From positions 1-64,000 of the forward strand of contig NZ_CADIKF010000012.1 of assembly GCF_902859875.1 (NCBI RefSeq): DNA of 64,000 nt, read 5' to 3'. Of the stretch, positions 52,317-61,356 are shown one piece after another. The DNA is from Paraburkholderia solisilvae. Lineage in GTDB: Bacteria; Pseudomonadota; Gammaproteobacteria; Burkholderiales; Burkholderiaceae. Every line of letters begins with the position of its first letter. The first letter of the stretch is position 1. The notes under the pieces were generated by a model, which worked only from the letters and a program-made list of their open reading frames with translations, made no database searches and was not told the DNA's origin. The translations under genes and the position numbers were made by a program.

Positions 52317-53372
52317 CTAGAAGCTCATTGCGAATCCGAATGACACGCCGTGCACATTGTGCCCGAACACATAGCGCACCATCGCGCGTGTGCGCGTGAT
52401 GATGACCGGATATTGGCTGCTATCGAGTTCGAGGCCCACTCCCAACGACGTGAGATCGTTGAAACCCAGCACGCCGGCGCTGTCGCCGAAGTAGTGAGAG
52501 TAAGCGGCTTCGAGCACGTAGCGGATCGGCCGGTCCAGTGCGTGCCAGCCGGTAGGCGCACGCCAACGGGTCCAGAGGCTCACTTGCTGCGCCGTCGCCG
52601 AGCCCTGTGCGGCCTCGGACGTGCTGCCGAAGCTGCGCAGGTAAATATCCGTCGCACGCAACTCGGCATCGATTTCGTAATTTTCGCGGTAGTGCTCGTA
52701 GTCGAGCATCAACGAGCCGCCGTAGCCGTAGGCGTTCAGCGAACCATTCTCGAGAAACTCGAGGTTGCTGTCGGTCACGTGATTGAAGATCGATTGGCCC
52801 ACCTTCAGGTCGCTTGATACACGCCCGATCGTACCGTTCAGAATCGGACGGAACACCAGTTCATTAGTAATCCGGAAGTCCCAGCCGATACCTGCGGTGC
52901 CGCTGAAGGTGTTCCATTTCGTCGGTACCGTACGCTGCTCGGTGCCGTCCGATGCGATAAAAATCGGATCGTAACGGCTGTAGGCGAGTGTACCCTCCAG
53001 ATACAACGGAAATGACTTGCTGAGCGTAAAACCCCCGCCAAACTGGGTCTGGCCGAAACCGGGATTACCGGTAGTGCCGTTATTCACGGACAGGTTGCTG
53101 GTGGTCACATCGGGGACCGTGGTGTAGGTCATGATCGCAAGCACGGCGTCGGCGTGCTGTTTCACATTGCCGCCAATGACTGTATTGTTCGACAACTGGC
53201 CCGGAGCGCTCTGTGCATCGGATGTGCACGGCAGCAGGGCCAAAGCCAGCGCGACGCACGCTACTGAGCCGCGATATGACCCACCTGGCCGGATCAAAGG
53301 CGTCGTCGAATGACCCTGCCATCTGCCGGTGTGATTGCAGGCGGACACACGGAATATCGAATGCACGCGCAT
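52317..53372 (-). CDS. Outer-membrane beta-barrel protein (solitary autotransporter-barrel-like)
   Basis: The 351-residue protein has a long N-terminus with a signal-like segment (VACVALALALLPCTSDAQSA, cleavage near residue 54) and then many amphipathic strands with aromatic ends (GFGQTQFGGGFTLSKSFPLY; LSLWTRW-type strands). It ends in FAMSF, the aromatic C-terminus recognised by BAM. Similar barrels annotated as solitary autotransporter beta-barrels occur beside DUF2955/HlyD exporters, as I recall. AAAGG precedes the ATG; it lies 13 nt after the DUF2955 gene and is the last gene of the operon. Confidence 0.75.
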   Translation of the reverse strand: MRVHSIFRVSACNHTGRWQGHSTTPLIRPGGSYRGSVACVALALALLPCTSDAQSAPGQLSNNTVIGGNVKQHADAVLAIMTYTTVPDVTTSNLSVNNGTTGNPGFGQTQFGGGFTLSKSFPLYLEGTLAYSRYDPIFIASDGTEQRTVPTKWNTFSGTAGIGWDFRITNELVFRPILNGTIGRVSSDLKVGQSIFNHVTDSNLEFLENGSLNAYGYGGSLMLDYEHYRENYEIDAELRATDIYLRSFGSTSEAAQGSATAQQVSLWTRWRAPTGWHALDRPIRYVLEAAYSHYFGDSAGVLGFNDLTSLGVGLELDSSQYPVIITRTRAMVRYVFGHNVHGVSFGFAMSF

Positions 53373-53385
53373 GACAAGGTACCTT

Positions 53386-54414
53386 TCAGATGTCTCGAGC
53401 TGTGCGACGCCGGTCGAAAAGTATCAACGTGAAGCACGCGTAGAGCGTCACAGCCAGAAACAGCCCCATGCGCACCGCGAATGCACTGTAGACGTCCTTT
53501 CCCGCCACGCTGTCTTGCACCGACTGGCCGAGCAGAATGATCATCGTGACGAGGCTGTTCAGCCAGAAGCCAGGCGGGTACCGTGTCGGGCTGATCCCGT
53601 ACAGCTTGCGTCCCACGAGCAGACCGAACAACAGCATCCACAGAAAGAACATCCCCAGGTGCACAAAAAGCCTGAGCGCAAACCAGAACGCAATGGCGAG
53701 CACGCCGCCGAGCAGCGTGGAGCCGATGAGTTCGCGTGCCGCGCCGCGGGCCGTGGTGGTGCAGCTTTGCCTGCCGAGGCTCACGGACTTCATGATGATC
53801 GGCATATAGGTCGCCGGATCGGTCATGGCGAGCAGATAGGCCGGCATGACCACGAGTGCGGCGCGAAGCGCGATGTACGTGGCTTCTTTGTCCGGCATGA
53901 TTCGCGCGGCAGGCTGCGGTCGTGCGCTTGCGGGTTCAGGAAACATCTGGTGAGTCAGCACGATGATCAGTATGGCTAGCAGAAGTCCCTTCACCAGCGC
54001 GCCGACCACCGTCACGCCAAACTGGAAGTCCGCCGTTCCGGCTGCGGAGATCATCGTCAGTCCAGCCACCAGGAAGGTCGCCACGAGATTGTTCCCGCCG
54101 CGCAGGCCGTAGCGAAAAGCGAGGAAGAGCAGGAGACCGACGATCATCACGCCCGCGAATGCGTAATGGCGAAGTAGCGGAACGAGCAGCAGGCCGCTGC
54201 CGGTGGTCAACGCGACGACTAGCGCGAAAGCTGCACCAGCCTTGAACGATAGTGGCCGATTCTGCGTCGCGAGAAGAAAGACGGCAAACACCGGCGCGAT
54301 GACGGGAATCGACAGGTCGAGTGCAAAACTGATCGCGAGGCAAAGCGCCGTCCCTACGGCAACGCGCAGCGTTCGTCGACCGGGAAGCGCGAGCCTGCTT
54401 TCCATCGTTGACAT
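53386..54414 (-). CDS. DUF2955-family inner-membrane protein (aromatic-acid exporter type)
   Basis: The 342-residue membrane protein has about ten membrane segments in two blocks around a cytoplasmic linker (FPEPASARPQPAARIMPDKE), like DUF2955/FUSC-type half exporters such as AaeB. It is 9 nt from the HlyD gene stop and works presumably with it: the HlyD adaptor spans the periplasm to the NodT channel. Substrate is unknown; aromatic acids are a guess from the family. Confidence 0.85.
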   Translation of the reverse strand: MSTMESRLALPGRRTLRVAVGTALCLAISFALDLSIPVIAPVFAVFLLATQNRPLSFKAGAAFALVVALTTGSGLLLVPLLRHYAFAGVMIVGLLLFLAFRYGLRGGNNLVATFLVAGLTMISAAGTADFQFGVTVVGALVKGLLLAILIIVLTHQMFPEPASARPQPAARIMPDKEATYIALRAALVVMPAYLLAMTDPATYMPIIMKSVSLGRQSCTTTARGAARELIGSTLLGGVLAIAFWFALRLFVHLGMFFLWMLLFGLLVGRKLYGISPTRYPPGFWLNSLVTMIILLGQSVQDSVAGKDVYSAFAVRMGLFLAVTLYACFTLILFDRRRTARDI

Positions 54415-54423
54415 AGGTGTCGT

Positions 54424-55551
54424 TCAGTAAAGGTAGGAAACCCAACTCATCACGTGTAAAAACACGCGACCGGGCAGATTCAGCGGGTTGCCCGGACTCG
54501 GAAACGCCATCACCTCAGCCTGCCCGCCCGCACGAAGGTTGTGCAAACGCGCGTGCTCGTCCTTGCCGAACTCGACGATCACAGGAAAGCGTTGAGCGGG
54601 ACGCAACCAGTCGCGGCTGTTCTGCACAGTCGGAAGACCGCCTGGCGGCGCGCTCTGCCCCACGCTCACGCCATAGCCGATGCTGCGAATCCGCCCCTCG
54701 AAGACTTCGCCAGGCAGCGCGTCCAGCGCAATGGCCACGGGCGTTCCCGGCTGGAGGTGCCCGAGATTGTTCTCAGTCATGTCGGCGCTGACCCACACGT
54801 CACGGATGGCGATCAGCGTCATCACCGGACTGCCGATGGCCGCGAACTGGCCGACTTCGGTCCGCAGATCGGTGACGACACCGCCTGTGCGAGCCTTTAT
54901 CCGCGTGTTGGCCAGGTCGAGTTCGGCTTTCGCCACGGCCGCGGCCGCGCTGCGCAACTGCGCGTTCTCCTGCTCGTTGCCGCCCTGCTGCTCGCGGGCG
55001 CGCTCCACTTCCGCACGTGCTGCGGCAACCTGGCTTTGGGCCTGTTCATGCGTCGCGCGCGCCACCTCGAGGCGTCGCAGCGAGACCGTGCCCTCGTCTT
55101 CGCGGTATAGCCGTTCGAGGCGCTCGCTGTCCTGCCGCGCCTTGGTCTCGTTTGCGATCGCGGCCCGCAGCGATGCGAGCGCCGAATCGATACCGGCGGT
55201 GCTGGCGCCGACCTGACGGCGCGTCGATTCGAGGTCGGCCCGCGCGCGCTCGGCCGCGAGGCGGTATTGCTCGTTATCGATTTCGAACAGCACCTCGCCT
55301 GCGTCGACTTCCTGGTTGTTGTGCACGAAAACGCGCGTCACCCGGCCCGACACTTCCGCCGCGACGGGGACGACGTAGGCCTGCACGCGCGCCTGTTGGG
55401 TGTAGGGCGTAAAGCGGTCGGCAAGCAGATACCAGATCAGGCTAACGACGATCAGTACGACGATCCACTTCACCGCTTTGCCCGACGGATCCGCCGCAAG
55501 CGCTGGCGCCTGCGCCGGTGCGGACGCGGAGGGGTCGGGCTTGCCGCTCAT
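54424..55551 (-). CDS. HlyD/EmrA-family periplasmic adaptor
   Basis: The 375-residue membrane-fusion protein has a cytoplasmic Pro/Ala tail, one membrane segment (about 28-46), a biotinyl-lipoyl half (VPVAAEVSGRVTRVFVHNNQ), a long coiled coil (about 105-215) and the second half (IKARTGGVVTDLRTEVGQFA). It links the inner-membrane exporter to the outer-membrane factor. Its ATG overlaps the NodT stop (ATGA), showing translational coupling. Confidence 0.92.
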   Translation of the reverse strand: MSGKPDPSASAPAQAPALAADPSGKAVKWIVVLIVVSLIWYLLADRFTPYTQQARVQAYVVPVAAEVSGRVTRVFVHNNQEVDAGEVLFEIDNEQYRLAAERARADLESTRRQVGASTAGIDSALASLRAAIANETKARQDSERLERLYREDEGTVSLRRLEVARATHEQAQSQVAAARAEVERAREQQGGNEQENAQLRSAAAAVAKAELDLANTRIKARTGGVVTDLRTEVGQFAAIGSPVMTLIAIRDVWVSADMTENNLGHLQPGTPVAIALDALPGEVFEGRIRSIGYGVSVGQSAPPGGLPTVQNSRDWLRPAQRFPVIVEFGKDEHARLHNLRAGGQAEVMAFPSPGNPLNLPGRVFLHVMSWVSYLY

Positions 55552-57119
55552 TGGGACCGCCCTTCGGCGCCGGCTGCGGCGGGCGGCGCGCTCGCCTCGT
55601 CAAGCAGATCGCCCCAGTTCGTGCGTTGCTGCATCTGCTGGCGCGTCGCCGGATCGATAAGCGGTTGCTCCGAATACCACCCGCCACCGAGGGCCTTGTA
55701 AAGCGCGACGAGGCTGCCTGCCGCATTGCCGCGATTGACGATGTAGGCGTCCTGTTGCGCGAATAGCGCGCGCTGCGCATCGAGCACGCGCTGAAAATCT
55801 GAATATCCTTCCCGGTAGATCGTACTGGCGAGTGTGAGAGAGCGCCGCGCGGCTCCCTGCGCATCATTCAGGATGATGTCGCGCTGCAATGCGGCGATCA
55901 GTGCCGTCGCGGCATCATCGGCCTCGCGCGCCGCTTCGCGCACGGTGTTCTGGTAGGCGACGGTCAACTGTTGCAAGCGGGCGTCCTGCACGCGCACGTT
56001 GTTGGTGATCCTGCCGTGATCGAACACGTTCCACGTGACGCTCGGTCCGGCTGCCATCGCCAGCGTGTTCGGCGATCCGGTGAGGGAACTCGCCGTCCAC
56101 ACAAGCGAGCCCAGCAGCGATACGGACGGATAGAGGTCGGCTTTCGCCACGCCGATCTGTGCTGACTGTGCGGCCATCTGATACTCGGCAGCCCGAACGT
56201 CGGGGCGACGCAAAAGCAGATCGGCGGGCACGTCCTGCAGCACCGCGCGATCCACGAGCGGGACCACGCCTTCCTTGCCGGACTGAACCTCGAGTTCCGG
56301 CAGCGGACCCGGTGGCCGGCCCATCAGTACGGATAGCGCGTGATGCGCGAGCACGATCTGGCTGTCGAGATCGGGAATGCTGCTGAGCGTGCCCAGATAC
56401 TGCGTTTTGGCCTGCTGGAGGTCCAGCTCGTCGGTCTCGCCGCTCTTGAAGAGCTTTTGCGCAATGTCATAGCTGCGCTTCTGCAGCCGCGCGTTCTCGT
56501 GCGCAATGCGCAGCCGCGCCTCGGCCGTGCGCAACGTGAAATACGTATCCGCCACCTGTGCGTGCAACAGGACCAGCGCGGCATCGCGGTTGGCTTGCGC
56601 GGCGAAGAACGCGGCGTCGGCCGATTCGATTGCGCGGCTGAAGCGCCCCCAGAAATCGAGCTCCCATCCGAGGCTGAAACCTGCACCGTATTGCCAGTAA
56701 GCACCCGAGCGCGAATTGAATCCATCGGAGCGCTTGCGCGCCGAATAAAGCGCGTCGGCGTTGACCTGTTGAAACTGGGGGTAGCGTCCCGCAAGCGCGA
56801 TGCCGAGTTGCGCGCGCGCCTCGAGAACGCGCAGGCCTGCGATCTTCAGGTCGCCGTTACCGGCATCGGCTTGCGCGATCAGATGCTCGAGGTTCTGGTC
56901 GCCGAATATTTGCCACCACTGCCGCACATCGGGCTGCGCGGCTTGCTGCGTGACCTGCCCGATCGATGCGCTGCTCCAGTGCTCGCTCCAGGCTTCATGC
57001 TGCGGATGAAAATCCGGTCCCACTCGCATGCAGCCGCTCAGAGACGTCAGCAGACCCATGACGAGGGACGCTGCCCCAAGCGGCACTCCCATCCCATATG
57101 AGCGCATTGAAGGCGACAC
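55548..57119 (-). CDS. NodT-family outer-membrane efflux lipoprotein
   Basis: This TolC-type channel has 523 residues with a lipobox LSGC (Cys30) and the duplicated OEP helix pattern (EARAQLGIALAGRYPQFQQV; LRRPDVRAAEYQMAAQSAQI; QIGVAKADLYPSVSLLGSL). Start: GTG at 57119 after GGGACGG; an ATG at 57107 also keeps the lipobox. It overlaps the HlyD gene by 4 nt and lies 18 nt after the AI-2E-type gene. Confidence 0.92.
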   Translation of the reverse strand: MSPSMRSYGMGVPLGAASLVMGLLTSLSGCMRVGPDFHPQHEAWSEHWSSASIGQVTQQAAQPDVRQWWQIFGDQNLEHLIAQADAGNGDLKIAGLRVLEARAQLGIALAGRYPQFQQVNADALYSARKRSDGFNSRSGAYWQYGAGFSLGWELDFWGRFSRAIESADAAFFAAQANRDAALVLLHAQVADTYFTLRTAEARLRIAHENARLQKRSYDIAQKLFKSGETDELDLQQAKTQYLGTLSSIPDLDSQIVLAHHALSVLMGRPPGPLPELEVQSGKEGVVPLVDRAVLQDVPADLLLRRPDVRAAEYQMAAQSAQIGVAKADLYPSVSLLGSLVWTASSLTGSPNTLAMAAGPSVTWNVFDHGRITNNVRVQDARLQQLTVAYQNTVREAAREADDAATALIAALQRDIILNDAQGAARRSLTLASTIYREGYSDFQRVLDAQRALFAQQDAYIVNRGNAAGSLVALYKALGGGWYSEQPLIDPATRQQMQQRTNWGDLLDEASAPPAAAGAEGRSQ

Positions 57120-57137
57120 GACGCCGTCCCCGCGGTC

Positions 57138-58241
57138 TCAAGGCTGGTTCTGTTTCAGGTACTGCTCGGGTTGCGGCTGGTCGTTCACCCAGCGCCAGAA
57201 CAACTTGTAACCTACCGCGAGCATCACAGGACCGATGAACAGGCCAATGACGCCGCCCGTCACCATGCCGCCGAGCGCACCAATCAGCACCACGGGCATC
57301 GGTACGGCGACGCCACGCCCCAGTAGCAGCGGCTTGAGCACATTGTCGGCCAGACCCGCGACGAAAACATAGATCGAGAAGATGATGGTCGCCATGTTGG
57401 CGCCCTCCGTCACTATCACGAAGATGATCACGGGGACTGTGATCAACGTCGCGGGTAACTGCATGATGCCGATCAGCAGTACGGCGAGTGCGAGCAGGCC
57501 GGCGCCGGGAATACCCATGACGATAAACGCGATGCCGATCAGCAACATCTGGATGAACGCGATCCCGACTACACCCTGCGCGACCGCGCGAATGGTGGAC
57601 GTGCACAGGTCGGCGATCTGCGGGCCATTCTCGGGTCCGGAGATGCGCGAAGCGATCTGTATCGCACTGTGATAGCCCTTCTCGCCGTAGGCCATGAGAA
57701 TGCCCGCGACGACGAGAGCCAGGAAGAATACGAGCAGGCCGGCGCCCAGGCCGGTGACCGTACCGAGCAGCACGAGACCCGCTTCCTTCAACTGAGGCGC
57801 GAACTTCTGCGCAAGACCGGTGAGGTCGGTCGAGGCCTGAGTCCAGAAGTCGAACAGCCGCTGGCCGATTATTGGCCAGGTGGCGACGGATTCGGCTGGC
57901 GGGGGAATCTGGAAGCTCCCGCTCCTGAAAACGGCCATCGCGCGCTCGATCGAATTTCCCACCGCGACGCCCAGCAGATAGGTCGGCACGAGAATGACGG
58001 CAAACGCGACGAGGATGATCAGCGTGGCGATCAGGCCGTCTTTTCCGGCAAGCGGGCGCCGCAATCTGACCTGAAGCGGATAGAGCGTGATCGCGAGGAT
58101 CAGCGCCCAGACCATCAGATTGAGAAAGGGGACGAAGACTCGAAAACAGAAGACGGCCAGAACGGCGACGAGCCCGGCACGGATCAGTACATCGAGCAAC
58201 TCTCTGGACAACGCCCTTCGGGTAGTCGGCGTGGGCAGCAT
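57138..58241 (-). CDS. AI-2E-family transporter (YdiK/PerM-like)
   Basis: The 367-residue inner-membrane protein has about eight membrane segments with the family motifs LNLMVWALILAITLYPLQVR and VVLIGALGGMVTGGVIGLFIGP. Members have been linked to export of AI-2, indoles or ions; no single role holds for all. The start at 58241 has GAGGAG upstream. With 18 nt to NodT it is the likely first gene of the five-gene export operon. Confidence 0.9.
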   Translation of the reverse strand: MLPTPTTRRALSRELLDVLIRAGLVAVLAVFCFRVFVPFLNLMVWALILAITLYPLQVRLRRPLAGKDGLIATLIILVAFAVILVPTYLLGVAVGNSIERAMAVFRSGSFQIPPPAESVATWPIIGQRLFDFWTQASTDLTGLAQKFAPQLKEAGLVLLGTVTGLGAGLLVFFLALVVAGILMAYGEKGYHSAIQIASRISGPENGPQIADLCTSTIRAVAQGVVGIAFIQMLLIGIAFIVMGIPGAGLLALAVLLIGIMQLPATLITVPVIIFVIVTEGANMATIIFSIYVFVAGLADNVLKPLLLGRGVAVPMPVVLIGALGGMVTGGVIGLFIGPVMLAVGYKLFWRWVNDQPQPEQYLKQNQP

Positions 58242-58515
58242 CGATTGTCTCCTCGCAGGTCGCCGCAAGGACATTCCGACGGCTGACCACGTCTGCCGAC
58301 GCGCCCGCTCAGAGGCAGGCCGCGCCGTGACTTATCCAGCTCGATTCCGGCAAGAACTGGCGCCGCTACTAGACATGGTAGGGGGCTTCGTCAGGCACAC
58401 GCAATTGGACCAAGGTCCTATGCCGCCCCGGCGGGCCGACAGGAGTCGGCGTCGCGACAAGATTCATGTCGCATGTTGGCGCGGCCTGACCACACCCGCG
58501 AGAGCGTCGCGGTGC

Positions 58516-59103
58516 TCAGATTTTCAGCCGCGAAACTTTGGTTCCTGACAGCGAGACGTCTCCCATCAGGCCGGCATTGGTCAGCACAATCGCATTGACC
58601 GGCGCGGTTGCGGTCGACGTGTCGAGTACGCCGTTGGCGCCGACCTTCAATAGCGCGACCGACCCTTCTCCACCGGCCGACCAGCCCTTGGAATGGCGAA
58701 AGCTGTCGAGCGCGTCTTCGGTCATGAACAGGAAGATGATCGCTTTTGATTGAGCACCTGCCTGCAAGCCGAATGATCCCGATACCGTGCTGTAATAGCC
58801 TACAGACTTCCCGCCGACATGCAATGCGCCTTCGCCATACTCGCCACCGGCGATGAAGCCGACTTTGATCACCGATGGGAAAACGAGCACACCGTTCGCC
58901 TTGGCGACCAGTTCCCTGGAACCCTTGACGCTTGCATAGAGCTTCGACAAGGTTCCTTGCACCTTGGCATCGATCTCCCTGCGCTTTGATGAGTTGGACT
59001 CGTTGGCGGCGGCATCGCTTATCACGCCCGGCGAAACGATGAGCATAAAGCCGGCGACAGCGAACCCCGCGATGCCCGTCTGCAGAAAATCTCTCCTTTC
59101 CAT
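58516..59103 (-). CDS. SYLF-domain (YSC84-like) exported protein
   Basis: The 195-residue protein begins MERRDFLQTGIAGFAVAGFM, a twin-arginine-like signal (RRDFL), then a helical part and the SYLF lipid-binding domain: ELVAKANGVLVFPSVIKVGF, GGEYGEGALHVGGKSVGYYS, and the FGLQAGAQSKAIIFLFMTED stretch. Burkholderia SYLF proteins are periplasmic and lipid-associated. GGAG precedes the ATG. It is a single gene, separate from the export operon by 275 nt. Confidence 0.88.
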   Translation of the reverse strand: MERRDFLQTGIAGFAVAGFMLIVSPGVISDAAANESNSSKRREIDAKVQGTLSKLYASVKGSRELVAKANGVLVFPSVIKVGFIAGGEYGEGALHVGGKSVGYYSTVSGSFGLQAGAQSKAIIFLFMTEDALDSFRHSKGWSAGGEGSVALLKVGANGVLDTSTATAPVNAIVLTNAGLMGDVSLSGTKVSRLKI

Positions 59104-59298
59104 GATGACTCTCCTCGTCGTTGAACGGCTTCGTGTACGAACTTGATTCAACGTTGCTTCGACATGTTAGTCCTGAGGCCTTCGCGAGAGCATAGATAAA
59201 TTTGTGCCGCCACCCGCGGCGTCTGTTCGCCAGCGCACGGAACGAGGCGCAAGACAGGCGAATAGTGGCAGTCCCACCAGGCTCAACAGAGAATCCTG

Positions 59299-59694
59299 AT
59301 GCGCGCCTACCTCTGTGTTCTCCTGTTCGTCGCGTCGTTTCTGATTGCCGGTTGCAACACGCCGCCGATTCCGCCGGGTAAGCCGGTCGATATTCCCACG
59401 GCGCTGAAGCAGGTGATGGACGGCTTGTGCGATGCAAAGAAGGATCTGGTGGCGCGGCAACAGGACGCCGGTGTCGCGCTTGATTCGATTACCGTGGAGC
59501 TTGATCTGACCGTGGATGGAACAAAGAATCCTCCCGTGGCTGTTGCTCCGGATATCCAGTTCATCCCGACAGTCAGCTACGGACAGATCATCACGGCGAC
59601 CAAGGGAAGCAGACTGACGCTTTCGTTCAGGAATACGGGCACCCATGGCGCATCCGGTGGTGTCGAGTGCCATGGCTCGAGGCCAGCGAATTGA
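59299..59694 (+). CDS. Small lipoprotein with trypco2-like domain
   Basis: The 131-residue protein has a clear lipoprotein signal (LIAGC, Cys19). The body reads IPTALKQVMDGLCDAKKDLV (a helix), then a strand pattern SITVELDLTVDGT and TATKGSRLTLSFRNTG. This resembles the trypsin-co-occurring trypco2 domain, by pattern only; such domains normally sit in cytoplasmic conflict-system proteins, so a lipoprotein version is unusual. It is divergent from the SYLF gene. Function is unknown. Confidence 0.7.
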   Translation: MRAYLCVLLFVASFLIAGCNTPPIPPGKPVDIPTALKQVMDGLCDAKKDLVARQQDAGVALDSITVELDLTVDGTKNPPVAVAPDIQFIPTVSYGQIITATKGSRLTLSFRNTGTHGASGGVECHGSRPAN

Positions 59695-59782
59695 ATGGCC
59701 AAAGCGATTCACGTCAATGGTTCGCATACCTCACGTGATATGCCGTCGACATCGCGTGACTCGCCGGCTTCGCCCAACTGTA

Positions 59783-60427
59783 TCAGCCGCCTAGCGCGAT
59801 GATGATCGCAAGCAGCGCAACCCCAATTCCAGACAGTGCGAGACCGGTCAGCCATGGCCTTCCACCGGCATAACGACCGAGCGCATAGCCGCCGATGAAC
59901 AGCGTGACGATGGCCAGCATGTTCGAGACGCGCAGCGCCAGTACGATCTGCGAAATGAAGATGAACGGAACCACGATCGGAAAAGTCGCCAGCACGACGA
60001 GGGCGAATATGCCGAATGCGGCGGCATAGTCTCTCCCGACAAGCCGGATCGTCGGCGCGTGCACACTGAGCAACCCCTGATGCAGTGCGTCAAGCGCGGC
60101 CGGTTGGGCGACGGCTGCGAAAAGTTGCGGGAGCGCATTTGAAATCAGGCGGTGCGTCTCAGGCTTATCGTGTGCTGTCCGAAGCTGTGCGAGCAATGTG
60201 TGCTTTCTGCGTCGCTCGGTTGCTATGCGTATGAGGTACATAACGGCATCCACGAGTCCCCAGGCGAGGTTGCAGCCGAGCGCGGTGAACATCATCGTGC
60301 GGACTTCCTGACGGCCGGCGGTTGCAACGCTAAGGGCGCCCGTGAATGAGAGTGCCATCAGCACACCAAAGACGATCTCGCAGACTCGGTCGATCGGGTC
60401 AAGCAAGGGCTCGCGTTCGTTTGACAC
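59783..60427 (-). CDS. VIT1/CCC1-like membrane protein
   Basis: The 214-residue protein has five membrane segments: two at the N-terminus (EIVFGVLMALSFTGALSVAT, then CNLAWGLVDAVMYLI) and three at the C-terminus, with a soluble helical middle. The arrangement matches VIT1/CCC1 Fe/Mn transporter-like proteins, although the metal-binding loop is not obvious. Start is a GTG at 60427 with GGAG about 9 nt upstream. No neighbour suggests a specific metal. Confidence 0.72.
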   Translation of the reverse strand: MSNEREPLLDPIDRVCEIVFGVLMALSFTGALSVATAGRQEVRTMMFTALGCNLAWGLVDAVMYLIRIATERRRKHTLLAQLRTAHDKPETHRLISNALPQLFAAVAQPAALDALHQGLLSVHAPTIRLVGRDYAAAFGIFALVVLATFPIVVPFIFISQIVLALRVSNMLAIVTLFIGGYALGRYAGGRPWLTGLALSGIGVALLAIIIALGG

Positions 60428-60611
60428 AATAGGCGCTCCGTGTGGTCCTGCCTGATTACGTCAAGCCGTCGGCTTGCAGATTCGTCACAATCGGATAAAC
60501 CCCTGAATATGCCACTCAAGCTGAGTATATACATCACGTAGACCAACACTGGCTGGTGTCCGATCTTTGGACCCTTGCCGCGTGAGTGCGGCTTCGATCA
60601 TTCAGCACCGG

Positions 60612-61247
60612 TCACCGGATGAATGCCACAAGCTGCTCGGCCAATAGCAGCAAGGCGATCACGATCATGGCCGCGCCGGAAAACTGGCTTACCTTATAAG
60701 CGACCGTCGGGCGGGCGCGCAAGATGGCTTTCGAACTCACGCTGACAAGCGAATAGATCACGGCACAGTTGAGAATCTGCACGAGGCCCATTGCGCCGAT
60801 TTGCGCAGAGACCGGCCATGCGCCGTCGCGGCTGGTGAACTGCGGCAGCAGCGCCAAAAACAGCAGCAGCGCCTTTGGGTTTGCGCCGCTAATGGCAAAC
60901 CCCCGGATGGCCCACCCCAATGAGGTGCTCGACGCGCGACCCTCTCTGACAGTCGGAAGCGAAGGACGTGCAACGATAGTGCCGCCAAGCCATAGCAGGT
61001 ATCCCGCACCAACGAAGGTCAAGATGGTGAGGAATGCTGGAAGACGTGAGACGAGCGTGCCGATGCCCACGGCGACTGCCAGCGTTATTGTCAGGTAACC
61101 GGACAGCATCCCCGCTATCGCGGGCGCGATGGCCCGGCCGTGCATCCCGGCCGAGATGGCATAGGCCCAGTCCGGACCCGGAATGATCACCAACGACAGC
61201 GAAACGACCCAGAAAGTCAGCAATACATTGAACGCCACAGCGGTCAT
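60612..61247 (-). CDS. LysE-family exporter (intact cassette copy)
   Basis: The 211-residue inner-membrane exporter has IIPGPDWAYAISAGMHGRAI with the conserved PGP motif, GWAIRGFAISGANPKALLLF with the NPKA motif, and a final membrane helix that ends AEQLVAFIR. It is the intact counterpart of the broken gene at 34037-34664. The frame is open further upstream, but that part overlaps the lrp promoter; 61247 is the first ATG with GGGGAA before it. Divergent from lrp at 61357 and probably activated by it. Confidence 0.9.
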   Translation of the reverse strand: MTAVAFNVLLTFWVVSLSLVIIPGPDWAYAISAGMHGRAIAPAIAGMLSGYLTITLAVAVGIGTLVSRLPAFLTILTFVGAGYLLWLGGTIVARPSLPTVREGRASSTSLGWAIRGFAISGANPKALLLFLALLPQFTSRDGAWPVSAQIGAMGLVQILNCAVIYSLVSVSSKAILRARPTVAYKVSQFSGAAMIVIALLLLAEQLVAFIR

Positions 61248-61300
61248 TCCCCATGAGTGAGCATGTTGACTCGATGAGGGAATAATAGGGCGTCGCTCGC

Positions 61301-61323
61301 GCAAGGTGCTCGCTATTTCTTGC
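61301..61323. promoter_or_regulatory. Lrp-cassette operator dyad, intact copy
   Basis: GCAAGG-N11-TCTTGC between lysE and lrp, 33 nt before the lrp ATG. TATTAT on the lysE side (about 61287-61292) is conserved in all three cassettes and may be the lysE -10. Confidence 0.65.
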
Positions 61324-61356
61324 TGCCAGGTAAGCATATAAGCTAGTATCTTCCAT

